NCBI RefSeq assembly: GCF_022024035.1
Contig: NZ_CP091787.1
Span: 744,001 to 808,000 of the forward strand
DNA from: Prevotella sp. E13-17
Lineage (GTDB): Bacteria > Bacteroidota > Bacteroidia > Bacteroidales > Bacteroidaceae
Direction: 5' to 3'
Length of the DNA: 64,000 bases
Shown here: positions 49,685 to 58,494 of the stretch, one piece after another
Layout of the letters: every line of letters starts with the position of its first letter
Position numbering within the stretch: position 1 is the first letter of the stretch
The notes under the pieces: generated by a model
The model's database searches: none
What the model was told of the DNA's origin: nothing
The model's input: the letters and a program-made list of their open reading frames with translations, nothing else
Translations under genes and position numbers: made by a program

Positions 49685-50992
49685 TTACAACTTTCTGTTG
49701 TCTATGACGTGAGCACTCTTGCCTTGACTGCGCTCAATGGTGTTGGGCGCCTTGAGTTGTACTTTGGCGACGATGCTGAGCACACTCTTCAACTTGTTGC
49801 TGAGTTTCTTCTCAAGTTCGGCAACGGCAGCAGGTGTATCGAAGGTGGCGGTGAAGTATTCCTGGCGCAACTCTACCTGTACCTGCAATGTGTCGAGGTT
49901 GTTCACACGATCTACTACCAACATATAGCGTGGCGCAAATTCTGGCATAGAGAGAATGACGCTCTCTACCTGTGAGGGGAAGACGTTGATACCACGGATG
50001 ATGAGCATGTCGTCCGAGCGACCTTCTATGCGTCCCATACGGATATTGGTACGACCACACTGGCAGACGCCTGGCAGCAGCGAGCAGAGGTCGCGGGTGC
50101 GATAGCGCAGCAATGGCATGCCCTCTTTCGTAAGTGTAGTAAACACCAGTTCGCCAGTCTCGCCAAGGGGCAGCGGCTCGAGGGTTACGGGGTCGATGAT
50201 TTCGGGGTAGAAGTGGTCTTCGTTGATGTGGCTGCCGTGTTGCTTCTCGCATTCGTAGCTCACGCTGGGGCCCATAATCTCGCTAAGTCCATAGATGTTG
50301 TAGCCTTTCAGTCCCAGACGGGCCTCAATCTCCTGTCGCATCTGTTCGGTCCAAGGTTCAGCACCAAAGGCACCAATCTTCAAGCGGATATCTTCTTTCT
50401 TGATGCCCATCTTCTCCATGGTCTCGGCCAAATATAGTGCATACGATGGGGTGCAGGCAATACCAGTGATGCCCAGGTCACGAATCAATTTCAGGTGCTT
50501 TTCGGTGTTGCCCGTTCCTGCGGGAATGACAGAGGCTCCCAAGTGCTCTACACCGTAATGTGCACCAAGGCCTCCGGTGAAAAGGCCGTAACCGTATGCC
50601 ACAGAGAATATGTCGTTGCGCGTGACGCCAAAGGCGGTGAGACAGCGGGCCATCGTCTCGCTCCATATACCGATATCCTTGCGCGTATACCCCACAATAG
50701 TAGGATTGCCCGTGGTGCCCGATGAGGCGTGTACACGGATAATTTCGCTCTGTGGCGCTGCTTGCAGGCCAAAGGGATAGTTGTCGCGCAGATCTTGTTT
50801 GGTGGTAAAGGGCAACTTTTTGATATCTTCGATGGTTTGAATATCGTCGGGGCGGATGTTCAGAGCCTGAAGTTTATTACGATAGAAAGGTACATTGTGG
50901 TAAACGTACTCCACAATCTTATGAAGTCGCTTGCCTTGCAGAGCGCTCATTTCATCGCGGCTCATGCATTCTTTGTTGGGATTCCAAATCAT
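49685..50992 (-). CDS. paaK: Phenylacetate-CoA ligase, copy 2
   Basis: 435 residues from MIWNPNKECMSRDEMSALQG; the start at 51049 is less likely. Signatures are LPFTTKQDLRDNYPFGLQ, HASSGTTGNPTIVGYTRKD, YGYGLFTGGLGAHYGVEHLG, GYNIYGLSEIMGPSVSYEC, RYRTRDLCSLLPGVCQCGR and GRSDDMLIIRGINVFPSQVE. The two copies may differ in aryl-acid preference. Divergent from the acyl-CoA synthetase gene. Confidence 0.93.
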   Translation of the reverse strand: MIWNPNKECMSRDEMSALQGKRLHKIVEYVYHNVPFYRNKLQALNIRPDDIQTIEDIKKLPFTTKQDLRDNYPFGLQAAPQSEIIRVHASSGTTGNPTIVGYTRKDIGIWSETMARCLTAFGVTRNDIFSVAYGYGLFTGGLGAHYGVEHLGASVIPAGTGNTEKHLKLIRDLGITGIACTPSYALYLAETMEKMGIKKEDIRLKIGAFGAEPWTEQMRQEIEARLGLKGYNIYGLSEIMGPSVSYECEKQHGSHINEDHFYPEIIDPVTLEPLPLGETGELVFTTLTKEGMPLLRYRTRDLCSLLPGVCQCGRTNIRMGRIEGRSDDMLIIRGINVFPSQVESVILSMPEFAPRYMLVVDRVNNLDTLQVQVELRQEYFTATFDTPAAVAELEKKLSNKLKSVLSIVAKVQLKAPNTIERSQGKSAHVIDNRKL

Positions 50993-51067
50993 GTCTATGT
51001 TTTTAGGTTTGTGTGTTGCAAAAGTACAATATTTATTGCTTTTCGCCAAAAAATAGTAATGAAACTT

Positions 51068-51098
51068 TTTGCCTTCTTCTTAAATTGTATTATTTTTG
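51068..51098 (+). promoter_or_regulatory. Promoter of the ADP-forming acyl-CoA synthetase
   Basis: TTTG (51068-51071), 19-base spacer, TATTTTTG (51091-51098), 20 bases before the start. Confidence 0.7.
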
Positions 51099-51118
51099 CA
51101 ACAAAATGCAAAACGACT

Positions 51119-53197
51119 ATGATAAACAAACAACTGCTAGAACCAGAGAGTATTGTAGTGATTGGTGGATCCAATAATGTGCACAAGCCAGGTGGCGCCG
51201 TGGTGCGAAATTTGTTGAGCGGAGGATATGAGGGAACATTGCGCATCGTGAACCCTAAGGAGGACGAGGTGCAGGGCATCAAGGCCTTTCATGACCCAAG
51301 AGAGTTGCCGCCTACGGATTTGGCTATATTGGTGGTAGCTGCCAGGTTCTGCCCTGACTATGTAGAACTGTTGGCCAGCGAGAAACAGGTGCGAGCCTTT
51401 ATCATTATTTCGGCTGGCTTTAGTGAAGAGACTCCAGAGGGTGCACAGTTGGAGCAACGCATTTTGGATACTTGTAGGCAGTATGACTGCGCGCTGATAG
51501 GTCCTAACTGCATTGGCTTGCTCACACGTTGGCATCATTCAGTGTTTACCAAGCCTATTCCGCATCTCAACCCCAAGGGGGTGGACTTTATCTCGGGTTC
51601 GGGCGCTACGGCAGTGTTTATCTTGGAGAGTGCTGTCAGCAAGGGACTGCAGTTCAACAGTGTGTGGTCTATTGGCAATGGCAAACAGATTGGTATCGAG
51701 AGTGTGTTGGAATATATGGACGAACACTTTGATGCAGAAAGAGATTCGTTGGTGAAGCTGTTGTATATTGAGAATATAGCCGACCCCGACAAGCTGTTGT
51801 ATCATGCCACCTCGCTGATTAAGAAAGGATGTCGCATCGCAGCCATCAAGGCAGGTTCGTCGCAGGCAGGCAGTCGGGCTGCCAGCAGCCATACGGGAGC
51901 CATTGCTTCGAGCGATTCGGCTGTTGAGGCTCTGTTCCGAAAGGCTGGCATCGTGCGCTGTTTCTCAAGGGAGGAACTGACCACTGTGGGTTGCATTTTT
52001 AAGTCAACCGAGAAGTCAAAGTTGTTACCACTGGGACAACCATTGAATGTTGCCATTGTGACCCATGCTGGCGGTCCTGGTGTTATGCTGACCGATGCGT
52101 TGTCAAAGGGCGGTATGAACGTTCCACCATTGAGTGGCCCGGTCGCCGAAGAACTGAAGTCGAAACTTCTGCCTGGCAGCAGTGTGTCTAATCCAATCGA
52201 CATTCTGGCTACTGGTACGGCAGAACATTTGGGCATAGCCATAGACTATTGCGAAAAGATGAATGATATAGACGCTATCATGGTTATCTTTGGAACGCCC
52301 GGGTTGGTGAAGATTTTCGAGGTCTATGACACACTGCATAAGAAAATAATGGAATGCCAGAAGCCTATTTTTCCCATCCTGCCCAGCTTGAGTACGGCGG
52401 GGCCCGAAGTGCAGGAGTTCTTGAAACGTGGACATGTGAACTTCTGCGACGAGGTGACGCTGGCCACAGCACTGACGCAAGTCATGAAGACACCGGCGCC
52501 AGCTGAACAGAATGTGGTGGTGAACGGGGTTGATGTGCCTCAGATACGCAAAATCATTGATGGCATTAGTGATAATGGATATGTTGCGCCCAACTTGGTT
52601 CACAGCCTCCTTACGGCAGCAGGTATCCCAACGGTGCCCGAATTTGTGAGCCCCAGTCAGGATGAGATTGTGTCTTTTGCGGAGAAATGCGGCTATCCTG
52701 TGGTGGCTAAGGTCGTAGGTCCTGTGCATAAAAGTGATGTGGGTGGCGTGGCGCTGAATATCCGTTCAAAAGAGGTGTTAGTGGCAGAATTCGAACGCAT
52801 GATGCAGATACCAGGTGCAACGTCGGTGATGGTACAGAAGATGATAAAAGGTCGTGAATTGTTTATTGGCGCCAAATATGAACCTCGTTTCGGTCATGTG
52901 GTACTCTGTGGACTGGGAGGCATCTTTGTAGAGGTGCTGAAAGATGTGTCGTCGGGCTTGGCTCCGCTGTCTTTTGAGGAGGCTTACTCCATGATACACT
53001 CGCTGCGCGGCTATAAAATATTAAAAGGTACGCGAGGTCAAAAGGCTATCAACGAACGTAAATACGCGGAGATTATCGTTCGGCTCAGCACCTTGCTTCG
53101 CTTTGCAACTGAAATTAAAGAGATGGATATCAACCCGCTATTGGCCGACGAAAATGACGTTATCGCAGTCGATGCCCGTATTCTGGTTGAGAAATAG
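51119..53197 (+). CDS. ADP-forming acetate/aryl-acid-CoA ligase (fused alpha-beta)
   Basis: Recovers ATP from acyl-CoA by ADP-forming hydrolysis. 692 residues from MINKQLLEPESIVVIGGSNN. The CoA-binding domain (1-130) is followed by succinyl-CoA-ligase-like domains with GSGATAVFILESAVSKG and the phospho-His segment SHTGAIASSDSAVEAL. An ATP-grasp beta part from about residue 480 has CGYPVVAKVVGPVHKSDVGG, VMVQKMIKGRELFIGAKYE and MDINPLLADENDVIAVDAR. In an arylpyruvate locus, aryl-CoA from IorAB is the likely substrate. Confidence 0.92.
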   Translation: MINKQLLEPESIVVIGGSNNVHKPGGAVVRNLLSGGYEGTLRIVNPKEDEVQGIKAFHDPRELPPTDLAILVVAARFCPDYVELLASEKQVRAFIIISAGFSEETPEGAQLEQRILDTCRQYDCALIGPNCIGLLTRWHHSVFTKPIPHLNPKGVDFISGSGATAVFILESAVSKGLQFNSVWSIGNGKQIGIESVLEYMDEHFDAERDSLVKLLYIENIADPDKLLYHATSLIKKGCRIAAIKAGSSQAGSRAASSHTGAIASSDSAVEALFRKAGIVRCFSREELTTVGCIFKSTEKSKLLPLGQPLNVAIVTHAGGPGVMLTDALSKGGMNVPPLSGPVAEELKSKLLPGSSVSNPIDILATGTAEHLGIAIDYCEKMNDIDAIMVIFGTPGLVKIFEVYDTLHKKIMECQKPIFPILPSLSTAGPEVQEFLKRGHVNFCDEVTLATALTQVMKTPAPAEQNVVVNGVDVPQIRKIIDGISDNGYVAPNLVHSLLTAAGIPTVPEFVSPSQDEIVSFAEKCGYPVVAKVVGPVHKSDVGGVALNIRSKEVLVAEFERMMQIPGATSVMVQKMIKGRELFIGAKYEPRFGHVVLCGLGGIFVEVLKDVSSGLAPLSFEEAYSMIHSLRGYKILKGTRGQKAINERKYAEIIVRLSTLLRFATEIKEMDINPLLADENDVIAVDARILVEK

Positions 53198-53210
53198 GAA
53201 AGCTCTTTAA

Positions 53211-53251
53211 ACAATTACAGCTATAACCTTTTGAGCTATAGCTGTAATTGT
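53211..53251. terminator. Bidirectional terminator, 15-bp perfect stem
   Basis: ACAATTACAGCTATA (53211-53225) with TATAGCTGTAATTGT (53237-53251), between convergent genes. Confidence 0.75.
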
Positions 53252-53268
53252 TGGGATATTAACGAAAT

Positions 53269-54588
53269 TTATTCTGGGTTGTTTTCTGCAAATATCTTCA
53301 TGCGCTCGTCTAACTGGGCATACTGATGATCCTCGATAAACGAAGTGCATACGCGCAGACCTTCTTGGCATGACCCTGTGGTGACAAGACAAATGGCAGA
53401 CACACCGTAGTACATCAGCTCGCGGGCCAGTTGGCCGCTGGTCATGCCTTTGTATCCAATCGTAAAGTAGAATCCATCGGCCACAGGACGGTCCAGGTCG
53501 CGGTCGTAAACGACATGGAACCCATGGCGCAGGAATATCTCCTTCAGCTTGTGGGCACGCTCACCATAGACCTTTACTTCGTCGCGGAAATGATACTCGC
53601 CATCGCAGGCCGCACGAAACATCTCGGCCAGTGCATACTGAGCCGAATGGCTAGTGCCACTACTCAGCGCGTAAAGCATACGGGTGGAGAATACCAAACC
53701 AAAGGGCAGTCCTTCGTAGCGTGCAGCCAGGTCAGGGTAGTGGCGATGGAACAGCTTGTTGCTGATGCAGACCACGCCGATGCGCTCCCCGGCATAGCTG
53801 AATGCCTTGGAACCACTGATCAGCAACATGTAGTTGTCTGTGTAACGAGCCACGGTGGGCTGATAAGGCGCTTCGAAAGGTGTGCTCAAGTCTTCGCGGA
53901 AGTCCATGGCAAAGTAGGCCAAGTCTTCCATCACGACGGCATCATACTTGGTGGCCAGTGTGCCAATGGTCTGCAATTCGCTCTCGGTCAGACAGACCCA
54001 CGAGGGATTGTTGGGGTTGGAATAGACAATGGCACAGATGTTGCCTTTCGCCAAATAGCTCTCGAGTTTGGCCTGCAGTTTGTCGCCGCGGAAATCATAG
54101 ACGTCGAACGTCTCGTACTTCACGCCTTGTACCTGCAACTGCATTTTCTGAACAGGGAAGCCTGGGTCGATAAATAAGACGGTGTCTTTCTGCTTGTTAG
54201 CCTGCGAACAGGTGAGGAACGAAGCAAAGGTGCCCTGCATAGAGCCACATACAGGTACGCAACCCTCTGCCGCAATGTCAACACCGATGAAGGCTTTCAC
54301 AAAGCGCGAGGCTTGTTTTTTCAGCTCGGGGTAGCCCTGTATGTCGGGATATGAGTGGGCAATGCCGTTCTGGAGGGCTTTGATTTGAGCTTCGACGCCC
54401 ACCTTGGCAGCGGGCAGTCCCGGAATGCCCATCTCCATTTTTATATACTCTACGCCGCTCTCCTTCTCGGCGGTGGCTGCCACCTGCTTCACTTCGCGGA
54501 TGGTGGCTTTAGCAAAGTCCTGAATGCCCATCTTGGCAATCAGCGCATCTACAATTTCTTTTTTTATTGGTGTTGGTTTCATAATCAT
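53269..54588 (-). CDS. Class I/II aminotransferase (likely aromatic amino acids)
   Basis: 439 residues. YIKMEMGIPGLPAAKVGVEA, IVYSNPNNPSWVCLTESEL, MEDLAYFAMDFRED and the PLP Lys in LLISGSKAFSYAGERIGVV mark fold-type I aminotransferases. The gene overlaps the kinase-like gene stop as ATGA (MKP at 54582 is an alternative start) and lies downstream of iorAB. It probably converts aromatic amino acids to arylpyruvates for IorAB. Amino acid preference is inferred from context. Confidence 0.9.
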   Translation of the reverse strand: MIMKPTPIKKEIVDALIAKMGIQDFAKATIREVKQVAATAEKESGVEYIKMEMGIPGLPAAKVGVEAQIKALQNGIAHSYPDIQGYPELKKQASRFVKAFIGVDIAAEGCVPVCGSMQGTFASFLTCSQANKQKDTVLFIDPGFPVQKMQLQVQGVKYETFDVYDFRGDKLQAKLESYLAKGNICAIVYSNPNNPSWVCLTESELQTIGTLATKYDAVVMEDLAYFAMDFREDLSTPFEAPYQPTVARYTDNYMLLISGSKAFSYAGERIGVVCISNKLFHRHYPDLAARYEGLPFGLVFSTRMLYALSSGTSHSAQYALAEMFRAACDGEYHFRDEVKVYGERAHKLKEIFLRHGFHVVYDRDLDRPVADGFYFTIGYKGMTSGQLARELMYYGVSAICLVTTGSCQEGLRVCTSFIEDHQYAQLDERMKIFAENNPE

Positions 54589-56081
54589 GCAAACAGGTCG
54601 AGCACGAAGCGCGTGCCTTTAGTAAACTGAGGGTCAATCTCCAGATCGCCCTTCATCTTCAGTGCCATCTGCTTGCAGATAGGCAGTCCGAGGCCGTCGC
54701 CATTGGTCAGGTCGTGGACTTCGCGGAAGGGCTTGAAGATTTCATCGCGTAGCTCTTCGGGAATACTTTCGCCCGTGTTGGATACGAGGAACTGGAACTT
54801 ATGCACGCTGCGCTTCTTGAATTCGAGGGTGATATGTCCACCTTCTGGGGTATGCTCAGCAGCATTGCTCAGCAGGTGGAAGATGATATGAGAGACGTAG
54901 GGACGGTTGATGTTGGCAAACATCTTGGGCACGTTGACGGTCAACTCCACATCCTTGCGCACCTTATTGCGAATCTCATCCATCAAGGCCTCGCAATATT
55001 GGGGCAGCGAAGTATCCTCCAGTTCTACGTTCTCTTCCATCGTGTTTTCAATGTCTGATAGCGTCTGGATGTGTGCCGAGAAGTCGAGCAGAGCCTTAAT
55101 CTCAGGTTGCTGACCGTCAATCTTGCGCAGTGTGGGTTCGAGCTGAGACGAGATGTTGCTGATGAACTTAGCTTTCAGGGCATTGTTCTCATTGGCCAGT
55201 TTGATGGTTTTCTTCTGCTTGCGGGTGAGCAGGATAAAACGCATCAGTGTGATGCCTCCGATGACCAGTGCGACAACCAGTGCGGCGACAACCACAATGA
55301 GGGCAATGATGAAGCCCATGCGCATGGACAGCGAGCTGTCTTTGTCGGCGATAGAGGCTTCGTTGTTGGCTATCTGCTGCTTCAGAGAGTCAATCTCTTC
55401 GGCTGTTTTCAGTGCGCTGACAGAGTCTTTCCACACCATATAGCTGCGATAAGATTCGGCCACCAGGTTGGCACTGTTGCTGCGACGGCCGTTGGCAATC
55501 AGCATCTTGTAGGCTTCGTCCACCTTGTCATACTCCTTCTGGGCAGTCAGCTTCTGCGACATCTGTGCGAACATGGCGTTGCCGAGCTCGTTCTGTCCGA
55601 AGGTGTAGTAATAGATAGTCTTGTTGTAGAGCAGGTCGTTTTTCAGACTTTCGTCGTTGGCGCGGGCTGCATAGACCTCCATATTTTTGATGTGGTCCAT
55701 TGCATTAGCGCTGCGACGCATCCTGACATACATCTGCATGCGTTCTCTTGAGGTGAGGTAGCGCATGCCAGCCTTGGTCTGTTCGTTGGCGCTGGCATTG
55801 CTGATTGCGACATCGATGTCGCGCAACAGATCGAAGGCTTCCTTGAAGGCATTCTCTTTATAATACAGGGATGTGGCTTTGACACCACACTCAACACCTG
55901 CCTTGATCTGTCCTTTGTTGGCATAGTCGTGGAATGCCTTGATGTAAGATGAGCGTGCTGCTGCGATGTTGGTGCTTTCCGCTTCGAGGGCACGCTGGTG
56001 GTATTCACTCTTGTCCTGAGCAATGGCGAGCATGCTGCAGGCGAGAAATGCCATCATGAACACATAAAATCTTTTCATCAT
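54585..56081 (-). CDS. Membrane sensor with HATPase domain but no phospho-acceptor His
   Basis: 498 residues: signal peptide (MMKRFYVFMMAFLACSMLAI), periplasmic TPR-like helices (23-250), one membrane helix (256-285), then a HisKA-like helix and HATPase. ATP-site boxes are intact: N box FHLLSNAAEHTPEGG, G1 VSNTGESIPEE, F IFKPF, G2 GDGLGLPICKQ. Where SHExRTPL is expected the protein reads FISNISSQLEPTL (306-318), with Ser-Gln in place of His-Glu. The start is set by the signal peptide. It is located between iorB and the aminotransferase, so it may sense aromatic metabolites. Signalling mechanism uncertain. Confidence 0.85.
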   Translation of the reverse strand: MMKRFYVFMMAFLACSMLAIAQDKSEYHQRALEAESTNIAAARSSYIKAFHDYANKGQIKAGVECGVKATSLYYKENAFKEAFDLLRDIDVAISNASANEQTKAGMRYLTSRERMQMYVRMRRSANAMDHIKNMEVYAARANDESLKNDLLYNKTIYYYTFGQNELGNAMFAQMSQKLTAQKEYDKVDEAYKMLIANGRRSNSANLVAESYRSYMVWKDSVSALKTAEEIDSLKQQIANNEASIADKDSSLSMRMGFIIALIVVVAALVVALVIGGITLMRFILLTRKQKKTIKLANENNALKAKFISNISSQLEPTLRKIDGQQPEIKALLDFSAHIQTLSDIENTMEENVELEDTSLPQYCEALMDEIRNKVRKDVELTVNVPKMFANINRPYVSHIIFHLLSNAAEHTPEGGHITLEFKKRSVHKFQFLVSNTGESIPEELRDEIFKPFREVHDLTNGDGLGLPICKQMALKMKGDLEIDPQFTKGTRFVLDLFA

Positions 56082-56106
56082 GCTATTAGTTTTTTTTGTA
56101 ATATTG

Positions 56107-56679
56107 TTATTTCTGAGCCTCACGTCCCAGTGCCAAAGCCTTGATGTTGGCTTCGACGATAGCTTCGCCCTTACGACCAAAGACGCGTCGGATGGCATCT
56201 TCCAACTTCTCGTATTCGATGCCCAGCGCCTTTTGGGCAGCGCCCAGCAGAATCACGTTGGCAGAGCGGGGCACACCATTGTTCTTGGCCATCTGCTCGA
56301 TGTTGAGGCTGATGACGTGTGGCAACTTGGCAAGGTCGCCTTCGATGACGGCCATATCGGGATAGTTTGGAATGTTGACAAACGGTGTGGCAGAGGTGAT
56401 GACCCATCCGTCTTGTTTCAGAAAGGGCAGATAGCGAAGCGCTTCCATGGGCTCCATCGAGATGATGACGTCGGCACTGCCTTTGGCTATCAGGTCGCTA
56501 TGGATGGGATTGCTTGAGATGCGCAGGTTTGACTGTACGTCGCCACCGCGCTGACTCATGCCGTGTACCTCGGCCTGTTTGATATAGAGGTTCTCGTTCA
56601 TGGCGGCTTCGCCAATGATAGTGGCGATAGAGAGGATGCCTTGTCCGCCTACGCCGCAAAGGATGATATCTGTTTTCAT
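56107..56679 (-). CDS. iorB: Indolepyruvate ferredoxin oxidoreductase beta subunit
   Basis: 190 residues from MKTDIILCGVGGQGILSIAT. The gamma-type pyruvate ferredoxin oxidoreductase domain carries EVHGMSQRGGDVQSNLRIS and VNIPNYPDMAVIEGDLAKL. With IorA it oxidises arylpyruvates to arylacetyl-CoA, reducing ferredoxin. The start overlaps the iorA stop as ATGA. Confidence 0.94.
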   Translation of the reverse strand: MKTDIILCGVGGQGILSIATIIGEAAMNENLYIKQAEVHGMSQRGGDVQSNLRISSNPIHSDLIAKGSADVIISMEPMEALRYLPFLKQDGWVITSATPFVNIPNYPDMAVIEGDLAKLPHVISLNIEQMAKNNGVPRSANVILLGAAQKALGIEYEKLEDAIRRVFGRKGEAIVEANIKALALGREAQK

Positions 56680-58280
56680 TTCTGTGCTTTCTTTTGTTTC
56701 AAGTGACGTTGTAGAGTTTGCATGCATTCGCGACGGGGAATGATGACGCTCGTTCCCTTGTAGTTGATTTCGTCGCGGATGATCTGCGTAATCTCTGGCA
56801 TGTTCTTGGGCAGGGGAACCACCACCTTCAGGTGCTCGTCGGAAAGACCAAGACCGCGGCAGATGGCCTCAAACTTATTGGTGCCGGCAGAGTCTTGTCC
56901 GCCGGTCATACCCGTAGTCAAGTTGTCTGAGATGATGACGGTGATGTTGGCATTCTCGTTGATGGCATCCAGCAGTCCCGTCATGCCACTGTGTGTGAAA
57001 GTAGAGTCGCCGATGATGGCTACGGCAGGCCACTGACCTGCGTCGGCTGCACCCTTGGCCATGGTGATTGATGCACCCATATCCACACATGAGTGGATGG
57101 CACGGAAGGGGGGCAGGAAGCCCAGTGTGTAGCAGCCAATGTCGCCAAAGACGCGTGGATTCTCATATTCCTTCAGCACCTCGTTGAGGGCGGCATAGAC
57201 ATCGCGATGACCGCAACCCTGACAGAGTGCAGGGGGGCGTGGCGCTACATCGGCACATGGATCGAAGCATTCGCCAATCTCCATGCCCAGCGCCTTCTTG
57301 ACGATGTCGGGTGTCAGCTCGCCGGTGCGGGGCAGTGTGCCGTCCAACTTGCCGTGAACGTTCTTCATGTCGGCCACGCCACGCACGATGTCTTCAATGA
57401 ATGGCTGCCCTTCCTCTACAATCAGTACCTCTTTGCACTCGTCCATCAAGCGACGCACCAGCTTCTTGGGCAGTGGGTACTGCGAGATTTTTAGTATGGG
57501 GTAGGGGCTTCCGTCGGGGAAGCACTCATTGACATAGTTGAAACCGATGCCGCTGGCAACGATGCCCAGCGAATGGTCTTGTCCTTCAACATATATATTA
57601 TAAGGTGAATTGGCTGCATCTTCCTCGAGCGTAGCTTGCTGAGCCGTCACCACATCGTTGCGCTTGCGGGCGTTGGCAGGCAGCAATACCCAGTTGGAAG
57701 CGATGGCATCGTAGTTCATCTCGTTTTCCTGTCGAGCTTCGCTGGCCACCTCGACCACGGCGCGAGAGTGGGCCATGCGGGTGGTGACACGCATCAATAC
57801 AGGCAACTTCTGTTGCTCGCTGTATTCAAAGGCATGTGCCATCATGTCGTAGGCTTCCTGCTGGTTAGAGGGCTCGAAGGTGGGAATCAAGGCAAACTTT
57901 CCATAGAAGCGAGAGTCTTGCTCGTCTTGCGATGAGTGCATCGAGGGGTCGTCGGCCACTAAAACGATCACACCGCCGTTGACACCCGTCATGCCGCTGT
58001 TGACAAAAGGGTCGGCACAGACGTTCAGACCGACATGCTTCATGCACACCAGCGCTCGCTTGCCCATGAACGACATGCCCAATGCGGCCTCCATGGCTGT
58101 CTTCTCGTTGGTGCTCCAGCGGCTGTGAATGCCGCGCTCTTGTGCTAATGGATTATTCTGTATAAACTCAGTGATTTCTGTCGAGGGCGTACCGGGATAC
58201 GCATATACGCCGGAAAGACCCGCATGGATGGCTCCAAGCGCGATGGCCTCGTCGCCTAGTAAAAGTTTCTTGTTTGCCAT
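56676..58280 (-). CDS. iorA: Indolepyruvate ferredoxin oxidoreductase alpha subunit (TPP enzyme)
   Basis: 534 residues from MANKKLLLGDEAIALGAIHA; the longer frame to 58442 crosses the promoter. The N-terminal transketolase-like domain has YAYPGTPSTEITEFI. CQGCGHRDVYAALNEVL and the TPP motif IIGDSTFTHSGMTGLLDAIN follow. Archaeal and proteobacterial IorA end in a 2[4Fe-4S] ferredoxin domain. Here the chain stops at QRHLKQKKAQK with no CxxCxxC cluster, so electrons must leave by another route. Such short forms are usual in Bacteroidales as far as I recall. Confidence 0.93.
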   Translation of the reverse strand: MANKKLLLGDEAIALGAIHAGLSGVYAYPGTPSTEITEFIQNNPLAQERGIHSRWSTNEKTAMEAALGMSFMGKRALVCMKHVGLNVCADPFVNSGMTGVNGGVIVLVADDPSMHSSQDEQDSRFYGKFALIPTFEPSNQQEAYDMMAHAFEYSEQQKLPVLMRVTTRMAHSRAVVEVASEARQENEMNYDAIASNWVLLPANARKRNDVVTAQQATLEEDAANSPYNIYVEGQDHSLGIVASGIGFNYVNECFPDGSPYPILKISQYPLPKKLVRRLMDECKEVLIVEEGQPFIEDIVRGVADMKNVHGKLDGTLPRTGELTPDIVKKALGMEIGECFDPCADVAPRPPALCQGCGHRDVYAALNEVLKEYENPRVFGDIGCYTLGFLPPFRAIHSCVDMGASITMAKGAADAGQWPAVAIIGDSTFTHSGMTGLLDAINENANITVIISDNLTTGMTGGQDSAGTNKFEAICRGLGLSDEHLKVVVPLPKNMPEITQIIRDEINYKGTSVIIPRRECMQTLQRHLKQKKAQK

Positions 58281-58312
58281 GATTCTTATTAAGTTGTATA
58301 ATTTGATGACTG

Positions 58313-58320
58313 CAAATTTA
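58313..58320 (-). promoter_or_regulatory. -7 box of the iorA operon
   Basis: Minus-strand TAAATTTG, 33 bases before the iorA start. A CTTG at about -33 spacing (complement of 58341-58344) is near consensus. Confidence 0.5.
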
Positions 58321-58394
58321 GACATTTTTTTTATAACGACCAAGATAAAATGCTTTTTTTGCTTGGCTTCGAGGACTAATTCATATTTATTCTG

Positions 58395-58491
58395 TAACTT
58401 TGCAACGCGTAAAAAATAACTTTTCTGCGGGTAAAGTATCACTTTTCGATACGAAAAGCGGCACTTTAGGCACAGAAAACCATAGCTTTAA
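58395..58491 (+). repeat. 22-bp-register CTTT units in the HAD gene leader, locus 4
   Basis: TAACTTTG (58395-58402) is a plausible -7 box. Its CTTTG at 58398 begins a series in exact 22-base steps: CTTTGC (58398), CTTTTC (58420), CTTTTC (58442), CTTTAG (58464), CTTTAA (58486). The units are otherwise unlike each other. No 13-bp hairpin cores occur here. The series ends just before the HAD start codon. Confidence 0.6.
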
Positions 58492-58494
58492 GAA

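Noticed and set aside
50729..51118. N-terminal extension of the ADP-forming synthetase
   Set aside because: It is antisense to paaK copy 2 and crosses the promoter; the family start is at 51119.
56682..56727. Longer iorB start
   Set aside because: The extra residues are read inside iorA out of frame; the ATGA-coupled start at 56679 fits the family.
58281..58442. Longer iorA start
   Set aside because: The extension crosses the TAAATTTG promoter box and is not family-like.
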